A DNA stretch of 37,371 bases from Acidimicrobiales bacterium (GCA_015478655.1 JADMIJ010000040.1:1-37371), one strand, 5' to 3'; shown: positions 9,801 through 18,803, counted from the stretch's first letter. Made by a program: numbers and translations. Notes: a model not told the origin generated them from the sequence alone.

Positions 9801-11162
9801 TCACGACAGAGCGGACAGGACGTCATCCGCGACCTGCTCGCCCGAACGGACGGCCCCCTCCATGTACCCGTTCCACACCGGGGAACACTCTGCTCCCGCC
9901 CAATGGACCAGCCCGACCGGTTGGTTGAGCGCCTGACCGTAGTCACCCCAGACCCCGGGGGTGAAGTGGGCGCCGTAACACCCCCGGCTGAACTCCTCGG
10001 CCATCCAATCGCGTTCGATGTACTCGAGAGGACTGGCTGCCCGGGGGCCGAAGTAGCGAACGAAGCAAGCCACTGCCGCGGCGCGACGATCCGCCAGTGG
10101 CAGGCGGGCTGCGGCGCGGCCGTCGTTGGCCTCCATGAATCCCATGAGCACGCCGGGCCTCCCGCTGGGTGGCGAGTTGTCGAAGGTCACCTTGATCGGG
10201 CCCTGGTCTGAAGCGGCCTGTCCGGTGAGTCCCTCCTGCCGCCAGAACGGCTCGTCGTAGACGGCATACAGCTTGATGACCGAACCGGCGGGAAGACGCT
10301 GGGTGAGCTGGTCGCGCCACGATGGGAGGATCGGGTCGTAGTCGAGGCGGCCCGCCAAGGTCGGGGGAAGGGTCACGATGACCCGATCGGCTTCGAAGAT
10401 CTCTCCGCCCCGGGTCGTCACCGACACCCGATGGCCGTGTTGCTCGATGCGGCGCGCCGGGCTGTCCAGCAACACCCGGTCCCCGAGTCCCACCGCCATG
10501 GCCTCGGACACGAGTACCGAGCCACCGACGATCCGATCTTGCTGGGCGCCTCCGTCGGTACTCAGGAGACCCTCCAGGTCGGTCCCGGAGTGAGCGTAGA
10601 ACAGGGCGTGGAGGGCCGAGAGGTTGCCGCTCTCCGCCGAGAACACCGCCTCGGTCGCCACCCTGAAGTAGTCGCGGGCCGTCCGGGTCCGGAGCGTACG
10701 GACGATCCAGGTCTCGAAGGTCTGGTTGTCGAGGGCCCTGGCTCCCGGTGCCGCCCACGGCTGGTCCAGTGGCACCCGGTCGGCCAGACGCTTGAAGCGG
10801 GTCATGCCCTGGAAGAGATCGGCCAGCACGAACGGATTGAGCTTGGGCACCGCCCCGCGGTGGGAGGCCATCCGACTCCGAGATCCTCCGAGCTGAATCA
10901 CGTGCTCACCCGTGTTGAACGTGGGGAAGGTCTCGAGGCCCAGCTCCTCGACGAGGGCATACATGCGGGTCTGGGTGGGTCCGATCCACTGACCGCCGAG
11001 CTCGACGGGGGTCCCGTCCGCCGTGGCCCCGCCCTCGGTGCGACCTCCGACCCGTGACCGCGCCTCGAGCACGGTCACCTCCACTCCTGATGCCTGGAGG
11101 GCGCGGGCGGCGGCGAGCCCAGACAGCCCGGCTCCGATCACGAGTACCTCAGTGTCGGTCAT
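9801..11162 (-). CDS. Flavin monoamine oxidase
   Basis: FAD-dependent oxidation of primary amines to aldehydes with release of ammonia and peroxide. The 453 residues open with the Rossmann dinucleotide motif VLVIGAGLSGLAAARAL, then VLEARSRVGGRT and ELGGQWIGPTQ. The MAO-type lysine is in SVIKLYAVYDEPFW (about residue 297) and the FAD-linking cysteine context SRGCYGAHFTPG (Cys about 395) matches the MAO A/B pattern, so covalent flavin is likely. The C-terminus has VHWAGAECSPVWNGYMEGAVRSGE. Its ATG lies inside the end of the upstream Ntn-hydrolase gene (14-base overlap), so translation is probably coupled. Confidence 0.93.
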   Translation of the reverse strand: MTDTEVLVIGAGLSGLAAARALQASGVEVTVLEARSRVGGRTEGGATADGTPVELGGQWIGPTQTRMYALVEELGLETFPTFNTGEHVIQLGGSRSRMASHRGAVPKLNPFVLADLFQGMTRFKRLADRVPLDQPWAAPGARALDNQTFETWIVRTLRTRTARDYFRVATEAVFSAESGNLSALHALFYAHSGTDLEGLLSTDGGAQQDRIVGGSVLVSEAMAVGLGDRVLLDSPARRIEQHGHRVSVTTRGGEIFEADRVIVTLPPTLAGRLDYDPILPSWRDQLTQRLPAGSVIKLYAVYDEPFWRQEGLTGQAASDQGPIKVTFDNSPPSGRPGVLMGFMEANDGRAAARLPLADRRAAAVACFVRYFGPRAASPLEYIERDWMAEEFSRGCYGAHFTPGVWGDYGQALNQPVGLVHWAGAECSPVWNGYMEGAVRSGEQVADDVLSALS

Positions 11163-12357
11163 CTGACAGCTCCTCGTCCAGACCAGCCGCTCGATCGATG
11201 GTACGCCACGCGCGTCGGACCCATGCCGGTCGAGCGTCGCTCATGTGGGCACCCCGGATGTCGTCCAACCACCGGCGTTCGAGTTGGTCGGCGGCCCGGA
11301 ACGACGATTCGGAGGGAGGCGGGTCGGCGATCCAGCGGGCCTCGGTTCGATGGCGCCCGTAGCGGTAGCGGGGCATCAGGGTCGAGTAGGCGACCATCGT
11401 GCTCCGGTGGAGAAGCTCGTGCCGCCACCACAGGGTCCGAGGATCGAAGACATTGGTCGGCTCCGGCCCGCAGTCCACAGGTACGCCGACCTCGATGGGC
11501 TTGAAGAGGGAGGTGCAGGGAGCGGAGGTGGCCGTGGCCCAGTGCCTGCTCCCGTGCCGCAGGTCCGACACCCACGACGACGTCGTCTGGCTCGACGCCA
11601 GTATGCCGCCGCCGTGGACACAGGGCGCCACCAGGCCACCGTGGACGAGGGACCAGCGCGGACCACCCGCAGTGCCGTGGCTTCGAAGCGCCTCCATCAG
11701 ATCGCCCGGCCCGGTGGCGCCGCAAGCCGACGTCCGGGTAGCACGTCGCCGAGCGGAGGCGGAGGCCACCCAGGTGCGGGCGGAATTGCCATGAGCCTTG
11801 GCGAACATCGGGATGGTGAGGCCGTTGGAGATGCTCCGCCCCGGGCCGGTGACGCGCTCGACGGCCCACTCCCTGCCGGCCGTCTCCAAGACCACGGCTC
11901 CGTTCGGATCGACCACCAGAAAGCTGTTGTCGTAGGTGAATCCGGGGCGTTCGTGGCTGCAGGGACCCCCCTGCCCGTGACGCTCCAGCAACTCGACGAT
12001 GACCGACACGGCCGCATCGGCCGTGTCGGCTCGCTCGAGGGCGAGGCGGAGGAGATCCATCCCCAGAAGAGCCTTCTCACCACGGGATCCCCTGGTGAAC
12101 ACCGCCTCGTTGCCGATCACGACGTGATGCTCATTGGCCCCCATCTCCGCTCCCCACATCCACCAGGGCCTGGAGAGCACCACGGCGTGGGTATGGCGAG
12201 ACTGAGGAATGTCGATCCACGTGCACGACACACGATCGCCGGCCGGATGGTCAGCTGCCGCCACCCACTCCAGCAGCTGGGCCTCGTTGGGATCCCGATC
12301 GCTGTTTTTGGCGAACATGACCCCGTCATCAGCGAGGGCAACGAGGCAGTCACACAT
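11149..12357 (-). CDS. Secernin-like C69-family Ntn hydrolase
   Basis: 402-residue protein beginning MCDCLVALADDGVMFAKNSDRDPNEAQ, the hallmark start of the secernin/U34-C69 dipeptidase branch of N-terminal-nucleophile hydrolases; Cys2 or Cys4 would be the nucleophile, and the KNSDR motif is typical. GFTYDNSFLVVDPNGAVVLETAGREWAVERV and RSISNGLTI are also family features. It should cleave an amide bond in a small peptide or acylated amine. The start at 12357 has CGGAGAACG six bases upstream. It precedes and overlaps the monoamine oxidase gene: a hydrolase that frees an amine followed by an amine oxidase would make sense, but that link is inferred. Confidence 0.85.
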   Translation of the reverse strand: MCDCLVALADDGVMFAKNSDRDPNEAQLLEWVAAADHPAGDRVSCTWIDIPQSRHTHAVVLSRPWWMWGAEMGANEHHVVIGNEAVFTRGSRGEKALLGMDLLRLALERADTADAAVSVIVELLERHGQGGPCSHERPGFTYDNSFLVVDPNGAVVLETAGREWAVERVTGPGRSISNGLTIPMFAKAHGNSARTWVASASARRRATRTSACGATGPGDLMEALRSHGTAGGPRWSLVHGGLVAPCVHGGGILASSQTTSSWVSDLRHGSRHWATATSAPCTSLFKPIEVGVPVDCGPEPTNVFDPRTLWWRHELLHRSTMVAYSTLMPRYRYGRHRTEARWIADPPPSESSFRAADQLERRWLDDIRGAHMSDARPAWVRRAWRTIDRAAGLDEELSDDRH

Positions 12358-12412
12358 CGACGTTCTCCGGCCCGGAGTGGTGCGCCGCCACCGAACGCCA
12401 TTGGCTGCTCCT

Positions 12413-12424
12413 GCACTCGAGTGC
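12413..12424. promoter_or_regulatory. 12-bp perfect palindrome upstream of the Ntn hydrolase
   Basis: GCACTCGAGTGC lies about 55 bases upstream of ATG 12357 in the 231-base gap behind the PPOX gene. It could be an operator for the hydrolase/amine oxidase pair; chance is not excluded. Confidence 0.25.
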
Positions 12425-12588
12425 CCGAGTCCGGGTCACGAGGCCCATGCCTACCATCCTCTCACCGCGGACTTCCGCCAGGACACCCGCCCAGGGCGCC
12501 CGCCGCTCGGAGACGCCCTGCCGCTCCGGGACACACGGTGCCACTCGTACCCGGACGCCATCGGGACCCGCCTGGTGGAAATCGGTGC

Positions 12589-13017
12589 TCAGACAGGAGA
12601 GGCGGACCAGCCCACGATCTCCGTGATCCGAAAGGCCAACACGTCGGCGAAGGTGTGGCCCTCGTACTGCGAGTACTTGAGTCGCAGCAGCGATTCGAAC
12701 TCCGCACGCCCGTCGGGGTCGACGGCGGCCCGGACCATCGACGTCCGGACCCACCACAACGTGGACCACTCCGAGCGGTCCCAGTGTTCACACAGGAGTG
12801 CGGCGCGCGGATCATGGTCGAGGTTCCGGGTCCTCTGCAGGTCCACGGAAGACTTTGGCTTCACCCGATCAATGGGAAGGGCGACGGCCCGGGCCGCCGG
12901 GTCCACGACGAAGCATGTCGGGACGGCGTCGACACCCCGCTCGGGGTGCAGCGTGGTGAGCACGCCGTGGTCGGAAGCCTTCAGTAGCTCCTCGCAACGA
13001 CCGGCGGCCAGTCTCAC
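12589..13017 (-). CDS. PPOX-class, probably F420-dependent, split-barrel protein
   Basis: 142-residue flavin-reductase-like split barrel. The order LLKASDHGVLTTLHPERGVDAVPTCFVVDP, then IDRVKPKSSVDLQRTRNLDHDPRAALLCEHWD, then WWVR and a C-terminal FRITEIVGWSA matches the actinobacterial Rv0121-like branch of the PPOX/F420 family. It is expected to bind F420 or FMN and reduce an unknown small molecule. GTG 13017 is the first possible start after an in-frame stop two codons upstream; no ribosome site is visible. It is 32 bases downstream of tag on the same strand. Confidence 0.82.
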   Translation of the reverse strand: MRLAAGRCEELLKASDHGVLTTLHPERGVDAVPTCFVVDPAARAVALPIDRVKPKSSVDLQRTRNLDHDPRAALLCEHWDRSEWSTLWWVRTSMVRAAVDPDGRAEFESLLRLKYSQYEGHTFADVLAFRITEIVGWSASPV

Positions 13018-13048
13018 GGGCTACCGACCAGCTCAGCCCTCACGGTGC

Positions 13049-13636
13049 TCACGTGAGTGGTCCTCCGGCTGCCGGGCAGGTGACGAGGTGGTCGTTGACA
13101 ATACCGACGGACTGCAGGTACGAGTAGATGATCGTCGAGCCGACGAAGGTGAACCCTCGCCTCTTCATGTCCTTGCCGATGCGGTCCGACAGGTCCGTGC
13201 GAGCAGGCAGATCGGTCATGGATCGAGGTCGGTTGGCAATGGGAGTTCCATCCACCCACCTCCACATGTACTCGGCGAACGAACCGAATTCGTCAACCGT
13301 GGCGAGAAACGCCTGTGCGTTGGTCACTGTCCCCCGGACCTTGAGGCGGTTGCGGACGATGCCGGGATCCTCGAGCAGCTCCGCCAGCTTCGCTTCGCCA
13401 TAGTGGGCGATGGGGTTGGGGTCAAAGCCGTCGAACGCCCGCCGATAGCCGGCTCGCTTGTTGAGGATGGTCAACCAGGAGAGACCCGCTTGCGCCCCCT
13501 CGAGGATCAGCAGTTCGAAGAGATGCCGGTCATCGTGGGACGGGACCCCCCACTCCTCATCGTGGTAGCGCCGCATCGCATCCGAACCCTCGGCCCACGG
13601 GCACCGCACCCCGCCGATTCCACCTGCGTCGCTCAT
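13049..13636 (-). CDS. tag: DNA-3-methyladenine glycosylase I
   Basis: Base-excision repair enzyme that removes 3-methyladenine from alkylated DNA. The 195 residues match the family from RCPWAEGSDAMRRYHDEEWGVPSHDDRHLFELLILEG onward, including AGLSWLTILNKRAGYRRAF. The structural zinc ligands are all present: Cys in RCPW, His in RYHDEEWG, and His and Cys in NDHLVTCP near the C-terminus. Start ATG 13636 is the natural one before GGIGGVRCPW. It is probably cotranscribed with the PPOX gene downstream. Confidence 0.95.
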   Translation of the reverse strand: MSDAGGIGGVRCPWAEGSDAMRRYHDEEWGVPSHDDRHLFELLILEGAQAGLSWLTILNKRAGYRRAFDGFDPNPIAHYGEAKLAELLEDPGIVRNRLKVRGTVTNAQAFLATVDEFGSFAEYMWRWVDGTPIANRPRSMTDLPARTDLSDRIGKDMKRRGFTFVGSTIIYSYLQSVGIVNDHLVTCPAAGGPLT

Positions 13637-13661
13637 GGGGAAGGAAGGCGGTGCATCCGCC

Positions 13662-13678
13662 CGGCACCGCCGGTGCCG
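13662..13678. terminator. Hairpin between cupin gene and tag
   Basis: CGGCACC-GCC-GGTGCCG, a perfect seven-pair stem with three-base loop, 60 bases after the cupin stop and 25 bases before the tag start on the minus strand. No U tract. Confidence 0.3.
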
Positions 13679-13737
13679 TTCCTCATGCCTGGTCGGTACG
13701 TGTCGTTGCCCACGGCCATGAACCTATCGCCCCCGGC

Positions 13738-14070
13738 CTAGCCCCGGCCTGGCTCCGTCGGAGCTCGCACCACCAACCAGCTGGTATCGGGAATGGTCGA
13801 CACCAGGCGGTGCGGTACGCCGCCGGGAAGCAGCACCCACTCCCCCGTCGAGAGGGTGAAGGACTTCTCCTCGAGGACCAGGTCTGCTCCCCCGGCCAGA
13901 ACGACCACCCATTCGTCGTGGTCCTGGAGATAGTCGATCGGCGCGACGAGCTCACCGCTGAGTATCTGCTCGATGCGGACTCCCGACACCACGGCCACCG
14001 TCTCCACCGCCTCGCCCCGCTCGGGCGCCGCGTTGGCGTTCTGAAGCCGACCCTTCCGGAGCTCGGTCAT
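13738..14070 (-). CDS. Cupin-domain protein
   Basis: 110-residue single-domain cupin. The middle carries the cupin pattern: DYLQDHDEWVVVLAGGADLVLEEK for motif 1 and LSTGEWVLLPGGVPHRLVS for motif 2, including DHDEW and GVPHR positions that can bind metal. Proteins of this size act as small metalloenzymes or ligand sensors; the substrate cannot be read. ATG 14070 is preceded by TACAGT with a six-base spacer, so the mRNA is probably leaderless. Its nearest neighbours (tag, YjbQ) give no clear clue. Confidence 0.85.
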   Translation of the reverse strand: MTELRKGRLQNANAAPERGEAVETVAVVSGVRIEQILSGELVAPIDYLQDHDEWVVVLAGGADLVLEEKSFTLSTGEWVLLPGGVPHRLVSTIPDTSWLVVRAPTEPGRG

Positions 14071-14076
14071 CGGCTC

Positions 14077-14082
14077 ACTGTA
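14077..14082 (-). promoter_or_regulatory. -10 box TACAGT for the cupin gene (leaderless)
   Basis: TACAGT, six-base spacer, ATG 14070, no Shine-Dalgarno between. Confidence 0.6.
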
Positions 14083-14185
14083 CGCGGTGGTGTCGCTCAG
14101 CGACCTGGCCCACCGGGTCCAAACATCAGGGTTGGGGCGGACGGTGCCTCTGATGGGGTGCTCTCAGCGAGCGCGATGATGGGGA

Positions 14186-14587
14186 ATGGACTCCTCGCTC
14201 ATCGCCATCGACACCACCGACCGGACGATCATCGACCTGACCGGCGAGCTCGAGCGCTTCTGTGCCCCCCTCGGCGATGGACTGGTGAACGTATTCGTAC
14301 CCCACGCCACCGCGGGCCTGGCCCTCATCGAGGTGGGCTCGGGCTCGGAGTATGACCTTGAGGCGGCGCTGCGCCGAGTCCTGCCGCGTGATGATCGCTA
14401 CCGCCACCGCCACGGTTCCGAGGGCCACGGGGCCGATCATGTCGTCCCGGCGTTCGTGAGCCCTTCGGCATGCCTCCCCGTCATCGGTGGGAAGCCACAG
14501 CTGGGTACTTGGCAGAGCCTGGTGCTGGTGGACACCAACCGCGACAATCCGCGCCGCCATGTCCGCCTGAGCTTCTTGGCCGGCTAG
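14186..14587 (+). CDS. YjbQ/UPF0047 family protein
   Basis: 133-residue member of the YjbQ family, whose E. coli member has weak thiamine-phosphate synthase activity. Conserved features are present: GLVNVFVPHATAGLALIEVGSG, then HGADHVVPAFVSPSACLPVIGG and GTWQSLVLVDTNRD near the end, including the conserved His residues. ATG 14186 follows GGGGA directly, too close for a normal ribosome site; the GATGAT at 14175-14180 could be a weak -10 for a leaderless start. Biological role in this organism is unknown. Confidence 0.88.
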   Translation: MDSSLIAIDTTDRTIIDLTGELERFCAPLGDGLVNVFVPHATAGLALIEVGSGSEYDLEAALRRVLPRDDRYRHRHGSEGHGADHVVPAFVSPSACLPVIGGKPQLGTWQSLVLVDTNRDNPRRHVRLSFLAG

Positions 14588-14709
14588 AAGCCGGAGTCAC
14601 CATTTGCCCTCTTGAGCCCCCGGCAGCGGCGACGAAGGGTTCGCCCAACTCGCCGGGGCATCGCTACGCTGAGCGGAACCCCGACACCGAATGCGAGGTT
14701 CACGGCTGG

Positions 14710-15273
14710 ATGGACAGAACATTCCGGATCTTGCTCATCCCAGGAAGCCTGCGGGGAAGGTCGACGAACGTGGCCGTGCTCCGTACTGCGCAGTCGTTGG
14801 CACCGGCCGGCAGTACCGGCCTTCTCTTCGAGGGCCTGGCTGACCTTCCCCCCTTCAATCCCGATGCCGACGCTGAGCCCCTGCCCCCCGCCGTCGCCGA
14901 CCTCCGCGGCCAGATCCGGGGATCGGATGCATTGCTGTTCTCGGCGCCGGAGTACGCGGGAGGTCTCCCCGGCTCGTTCAAGAACCTCCTGGACTGGACC
15001 GTCGGGGACGACCAGGTCGGGTCGATCTACGAGAAGCCCGTGGCGTGGATAAACGCCTCTCCCCGAGGGGCGCCCAACGCCTACGAGTCACTGCGGAAAG
15101 TGCTGGGCTATGTGAAGGCCGACATCGTGGAGTCGGCGTGTGTTCACATCCCTGTCACGGAAGTACTGATCAACGATGAGGGCCAGATCTCCGATGCCTC
15201 GGTACGCGAGCCTGTCTCCCATTCCCTCACCGAGCTCATTCGTGGGGCTGCCGGCAGCCCATCGGGCCCGTGA
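14710..15273 (+). CDS. NADPH-dependent FMN reductase family protein
   Basis: 187-residue flavodoxin-fold reductase. RILLIPGSLRGRSTNVAVLRTA is the FMN-phosphate loop, FSAPEYAGGLPGSFKNLLDWT is the family signature, and KPVAWINASPRGAPNAYESLRKVLGY follows as expected. It should reduce FMN, quinones or azo compounds with NAD(P)H. The frame is open upstream, but ATG 14710 is the start that places the glycine-rich loop at the normal distance (about 10 residues). It stands alone between YjbQ and the phosphoesterase. Confidence 0.9.
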   Translation: MDRTFRILLIPGSLRGRSTNVAVLRTAQSLAPAGSTGLLFEGLADLPPFNPDADAEPLPPAVADLRGQIRGSDALLFSAPEYAGGLPGSFKNLLDWTVGDDQVGSIYEKPVAWINASPRGAPNAYESLRKVLGYVKADIVESACVHIPVTEVLINDEGQISDASVREPVSHSLTELIRGAAGSPSGP

Positions 15274-15401
15274 CCCTCAGCAGCCGACCCTATGGGCCGG
15301 CACCGCTCCCGGACGAATCGCCGTGCCCGCCCCGGACCGCGCTCGCCGCCTATCGTCGGCCCGGGAAGAGTCGAGCGTCGGCCTAAAGGATGGGAATTTC
15401 G

Positions 15402-16748
15402 ATGAGACTGAGTCGACGGCAGCTGCTCGGTGGCGGGTTGGCCGGTGCATCGTTGGTGCTGGGGGCCTGCGGGGGGAACTCGTCCTCTCCGACCACCACC
15501 GCCACCGCGACGAGGAGAGTGCGATCGGCAGGTTCGATGCCTCGACCCAGTCTGGCCGCCGGCACAGACCTGGTGCCACAGATCGAACACTTCGTGGTCG
15601 TGATGATGGAGAACCACTCCTTCGACAACGTGTTGGGACTCATCGGGAGGGGCGACGGGTTCACCATCGGGACCGACGGCCAGCCGACGGCCACCAACCC
15701 CGATGGCCAAGGAAACCTCGTCCATGCATTCCACATGCCGACCGAGTGTGCGACGAACGGCATCGGCAATGACTGGAGGGTGGCACACGAGGCCTACGAC
15801 GGCGGCACCTGCCAGGGATTCGTGACCGGTACGACCGCGGAGGCCATGGGTTATTTCACCAAGGAGGATCTCCCCTTCACCTGCGGGATGGCGGAGACGT
15901 TCCCCATCGGCGATCGGTACTTCTCCTCGGCCATGATTCAGACTGATGGGCAACGCCGGTATCTCATCGCAGGCACGTCCATGGGCCTCATCAACGACAC
16001 CTTCCCCCCTGCGCTACCTCCCAACGGCGTGATCTTCGAGCAGTTCAACAAACACGGGATCACCTGGAAGGACTACTACACGTCACTGCCGACCCTCGGA
16101 GTGTTCCTACCCCTGTTGCAGGACAAGGTGCTCACGCAGGGCCTGGCCCCCATCGACCAGTTCTACCTCGATGCGGCCGCAGGCACGCTTCCCTCCTTCT
16201 GTCTGGTAGAAGAAGACTTCGGACACCAATCGGAGGAGAATCCTCAAGACATCCAGTTCGGCGATCAGTTCGTGGGCAAGGTGGTCGAGGCTGTCATGTC
16301 GAGTCCCAATTGGCCGACCACCATGCTGATCTGGACCTACGACGAACACGGGGGTTACTACGACCATGTCCCTCCGCCGGCCGCACTACCCCCCGACGAC
16401 GTCCTGCCGGTCCTCGGGCCTGGTGACCCACCCGGTGGATTCGACAGATATGGCTTCCGAGTGCCGGCCGGAGTCGCCAGTCCCTACGCCAGGCGGGACT
16501 TCGTGTCGCACACGGTCTACGACCACACCTCGATCCTCAAGACCGTCGAGGAGAAGTGGAACCTCCCCGCCCTCACCCGCCGCGACGCCAACGCCAACAG
16601 TCTCTTCGACATGCTGGACCTCCACAGCAAACCGGCCTTCTTGAAGCCGCCAGTGCTCCCAGCTGCCTCCGATCCCACGGCAAAGTCCGGGTGCCTGAGT
16701 ACTGGGGCAGGCACCATTCCCCCACCTTCAGCCGTCACCAAGGCCTGA
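15402..16748 (+). CDS. Tat-exported lipoprotein phosphoesterase (phospholipase C/AcpA family)
   Basis: 448-residue alkaline-phosphatase-fold hydrolase of the phospholipase C/acid phosphatase AcpA group. The N-terminus is a twin-arginine signal (RLSRRQLLGGG) running into a lipobox LGAC with Cys at about residue 23, so it should be folded in the cytoplasm, exported by Tat and lipid-anchored outside. Catalytic landmarks: FVVVMMENHSFDNVLG near residue 65 and TYDEHGGYYDHVPPP for metal binding, then the SPYARRDFVSHTVYDHTSILKTVEEKW motif. I take ATG 15402 with GGATGGGAA upstream; ATG 15390 is four codons earlier. It likely scavenges phosphate or cleaves phospholipid head groups. Confidence 0.92.
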   Translation: MRLSRRQLLGGGLAGASLVLGACGGNSSSPTTTATATRRVRSAGSMPRPSLAAGTDLVPQIEHFVVVMMENHSFDNVLGLIGRGDGFTIGTDGQPTATNPDGQGNLVHAFHMPTECATNGIGNDWRVAHEAYDGGTCQGFVTGTTAEAMGYFTKEDLPFTCGMAETFPIGDRYFSSAMIQTDGQRRYLIAGTSMGLINDTFPPALPPNGVIFEQFNKHGITWKDYYTSLPTLGVFLPLLQDKVLTQGLAPIDQFYLDAAAGTLPSFCLVEEDFGHQSEENPQDIQFGDQFVGKVVEAVMSSPNWPTTMLIWTYDEHGGYYDHVPPPAALPPDDVLPVLGPGDPPGGFDRYGFRVPAGVASPYARRDFVSHTVYDHTSILKTVEEKWNLPALTRRDANANSLFDMLDLHSKPAFLKPPVLPAASDPTAKSGCLSTGAGTIPPPSAVTKA

Positions 16749-16814
16749 GACGCCTCCCACGTTCCGGCCGCGGTCGGACCTGCCGGCAGCGGCGCCTTAG
16801 GAGGCCGTCAGCCC

Positions 16815-17846
16815 CTATCGGCGTGGTCGACGACGGAGGCGGGGGTTGGCCAGGACCGACGGGCTCCACCCGGCGTCCTCGGGATTGACATTGGTCCCGG
16901 GAGCGACGATCTCATCGATGCGGTCCAACACCGCGGGGTCCAAACGGACCTCGGGCGCCGAGAGCTGGGATTCGAGCTGCTCCATCGTGCGGGGCCCGAT
17001 GATGGCGGCACTGACCGCGGGGTGCTCGAGCACGAACGAGAGGCCCAGCTCGATGATGGTCACTCCCGCTTCCTCGGCCACCGATGCCAGCTCCGTCACG
17101 ATGGCGAGCTTGCGCTGGTTCTCCGGCGTGCTCAGGTCGTACCGGCCGGGGACCATGGCCGCCCGCCGACTGGTGTTCTCCTTCCCCTCGCCGAACTTTC
17201 CGGCCAGCCAACCGCCGGCCAACGGGCTCCATGGGATCACGCCCATCCCGTAGGACTGGGCGACAGGGAGCACGTCGCGCTCGATGCCGCGCACCAAGAT
17301 GGAGTACGGCGGCTGCTCGGTCATGAATCGTTCGCGTCCCCTGCGCTCAGCCACCCACTGGGCCTCGACGATCTGCTCGGCGGGGAACGTCGAGCTGCCG
17401 AACGATCGGATCTTCCCGGCGTGAACGAGATCGCTGAGGGCGCCGAGAGTCTCGTCCACATCCACCGTCTCGTCAGGTCGGTGGACCTGGTACAGATCGA
17501 TGTAGTCCACGCTGAGGCGGCGGAGGCTGTTGTCGCACTCGGCGATGATCCACCGGCGTGAGTTCCCTTGGGCATTGGGGTCGTCCCCCATGGGAGCATG
17601 GACCTTCGTGGCCAACACGACTCGTGACCGGTCCACGGCAGCCAGCGCTTCACCCACGATGACCTCGGACTCTCCACCCGAGTAGACGTCGGCGGTGTCT
17701 ATGAAATTGATGCCGGCGTCGAGAGCGCGATGGATGATGCGGATGGCGTCGTCGTGATCGGGATTGCCCCATGCCCCCAACATCATCGCCCCCAGGCAGA
17801 GAGGGCTGACCTTGATCCCGGTCCTACCGAGTGTGCGGTTCTTCAT
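16815..17846 (-). CDS. Aldo/keto reductase
   Basis: 343-residue NADPH-dependent TIM-barrel reductase. The catalytic tetrad is visible: Asp in NFIDTADVY, Tyr in VYSGGESE, Lys in VLATKVHAP and His in LYQVHRPDE. The cofactor region reads WSPLAGGWLAGKFG and SAAIIGPRTMEQLESQL. It belongs with the YghZ/voltage-channel-like, general stress AKR branch. ATG 17846 follows TAGTGT by seven bases, indicating a leaderless transcript. Convergent with the phosphoesterase and divergent from the unknown gene at 18089. Substrate unknown. Confidence 0.93.
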   Translation of the reverse strand: MKNRTLGRTGIKVSPLCLGAMMLGAWGNPDHDDAIRIIHRALDAGINFIDTADVYSGGESEVIVGEALAAVDRSRVVLATKVHAPMGDDPNAQGNSRRWIIAECDNSLRRLSVDYIDLYQVHRPDETVDVDETLGALSDLVHAGKIRSFGSSTFPAEQIVEAQWVAERRGRERFMTEQPPYSILVRGIERDVLPVAQSYGMGVIPWSPLAGGWLAGKFGEGKENTSRRAAMVPGRYDLSTPENQRKLAIVTELASVAEEAGVTIIELGLSFVLEHPAVSAAIIGPRTMEQLESQLSAPEVRLDPAVLDRIDEIVAPGTNVNPEDAGWSPSVLANPRLRRRPRR

Positions 17847-17853
17847 GGGACAG

Positions 17854-17859
17854 ACACTA
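17854..17859 (-). promoter_or_regulatory. -10 box TAGTGT for the aldo/keto reductase (leaderless)
   Basis: TAGTGT, seven-base spacer CTGTCCC, ATG 17846. Confidence 0.6.
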
Positions 17860-18088
17860 CGGCTGCCTGTCTGAAGGTCAAACGCCGAAAGCCGGCGGGA
17901 CGTCGGAACCGGAGCTCACCACCTTCCGGAGCACACGCGCTGTGATCCCGATCTGCGAGAGTTCATCGCCCCGTAGCCTTCCCGTTCGTTGCTGTTCACC
18001 TTCGGCCACTAATTTTGGCGTGCCGTGCACACCGTCGTGCGGAAAACCGCAGGTCATGGCGGCCGCTCCCACCGACTCAAGGAGGACG

Positions 18089-18622
18089 ATGACTCCCACC
18101 AGCAAGCTCCGCGTGGCAACTCCCGATGTGGCCGACGCCCTCGATGTCGTGAAGGTCGAGGTGGAAGGGGCGACAGGCTTCTCCGTTGAACCGCAGTTCC
18201 AGGAGATCGACTGCGCTGACCTCGTCGTGGAGATGCGGCTCACCGACTCCTATGACGCCGAACCGGGGCTGGTGGCCCGGGCCATCGAGCGTTCGGCCTC
18301 GGGCCTCGAGGTCCTCAGCACCTGGAGGGAGGTGCCGGCCTCCCGGGCACCCGCACCGCGGTCGAGCCACCAGGTCTTCGACCGCCCTGACGCCCCCATG
18401 CCGGAGGTGGCTCGGCGCGCCCTGCACGACGCCATTCCCACCGCCCAGTGGTTCGGGGCCGGAGAGGGCACAACCGGAGGAGTCACGTCCCAGTGGCATC
18501 TGGCCGTGCCGGTGGTGAGGTCCGATGGTCTGTCGATCGTGGGAGTGCAACGGCGCCGGGGGTACACCCGCCGTTTCTGCATCCGTGACGCCGCCGCGGG
18601 GCGGATGGGCCTGGCGTCCTGA
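18089..18622 (+). CDS. Protein of unknown function
   Basis: Unrecognised 177-residue soluble protein. It begins MTPTSKLRVATPDVADALDVVKVEVEG and alternates predicted strands and helices; one cysteine pair is present (DCADLV and RRFCIRD). No signal or membrane segment. ATG 18089 is preceded by a strong AAGGAGG with a short three-base spacer; an in-frame ATG at 18056 would add 11 residues. A TAATTT at about 18010-18015 may be its -10. The codon pattern and strong ribosome site support a real gene. It is divergent from the aldo/keto reductase and convergent with marR. No function is claimed. Confidence 0.7.
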   Translation: MTPTSKLRVATPDVADALDVVKVEVEGATGFSVEPQFQEIDCADLVVEMRLTDSYDAEPGLVARAIERSASGLEVLSTWREVPASRAPAPRSSHQVFDRPDAPMPEVARRALHDAIPTAQWFGAGEGTTGGVTSQWHLAVPVVRSDGLSIVGVQRRRGYTRRFCIRDAAAGRMGLAS

Positions 18623-18784
18623 CCGTCGGGTCCGCTCGTTCCTCACCCGTCAGCGACCCCGACGCAAACGGCTGGCTCGTCCAAGAGGGCGGGAGATCGG
18701 TGCCCGGAACCTGAGGGGGCGCGGTGATCGAGCCGGATTGTGGGAATGGGCACGGTCAGCGTCGGGAATACTTCGGCGGGCTCT

Positions 18785-18803
18785 CGTGGGACACAACCCC
18801 ACG
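18785..18803. terminator. Hairpin after the MarR gene
   Basis: CGTGGG (18785-18790) and CCCACG (18798-18803) with a seven-base loop, starting seven bases beyond the MarR stop on the minus strand. A candidate terminator in the gap between convergent genes. Confidence 0.35.

Noticed and set aside
11245-12987. 580-codon plus-strand frame opposite the Ntn hydrolase and PPOX genes
   Set aside because: Spans several real genes and an intergenic gap; reads as shadow, not protein.
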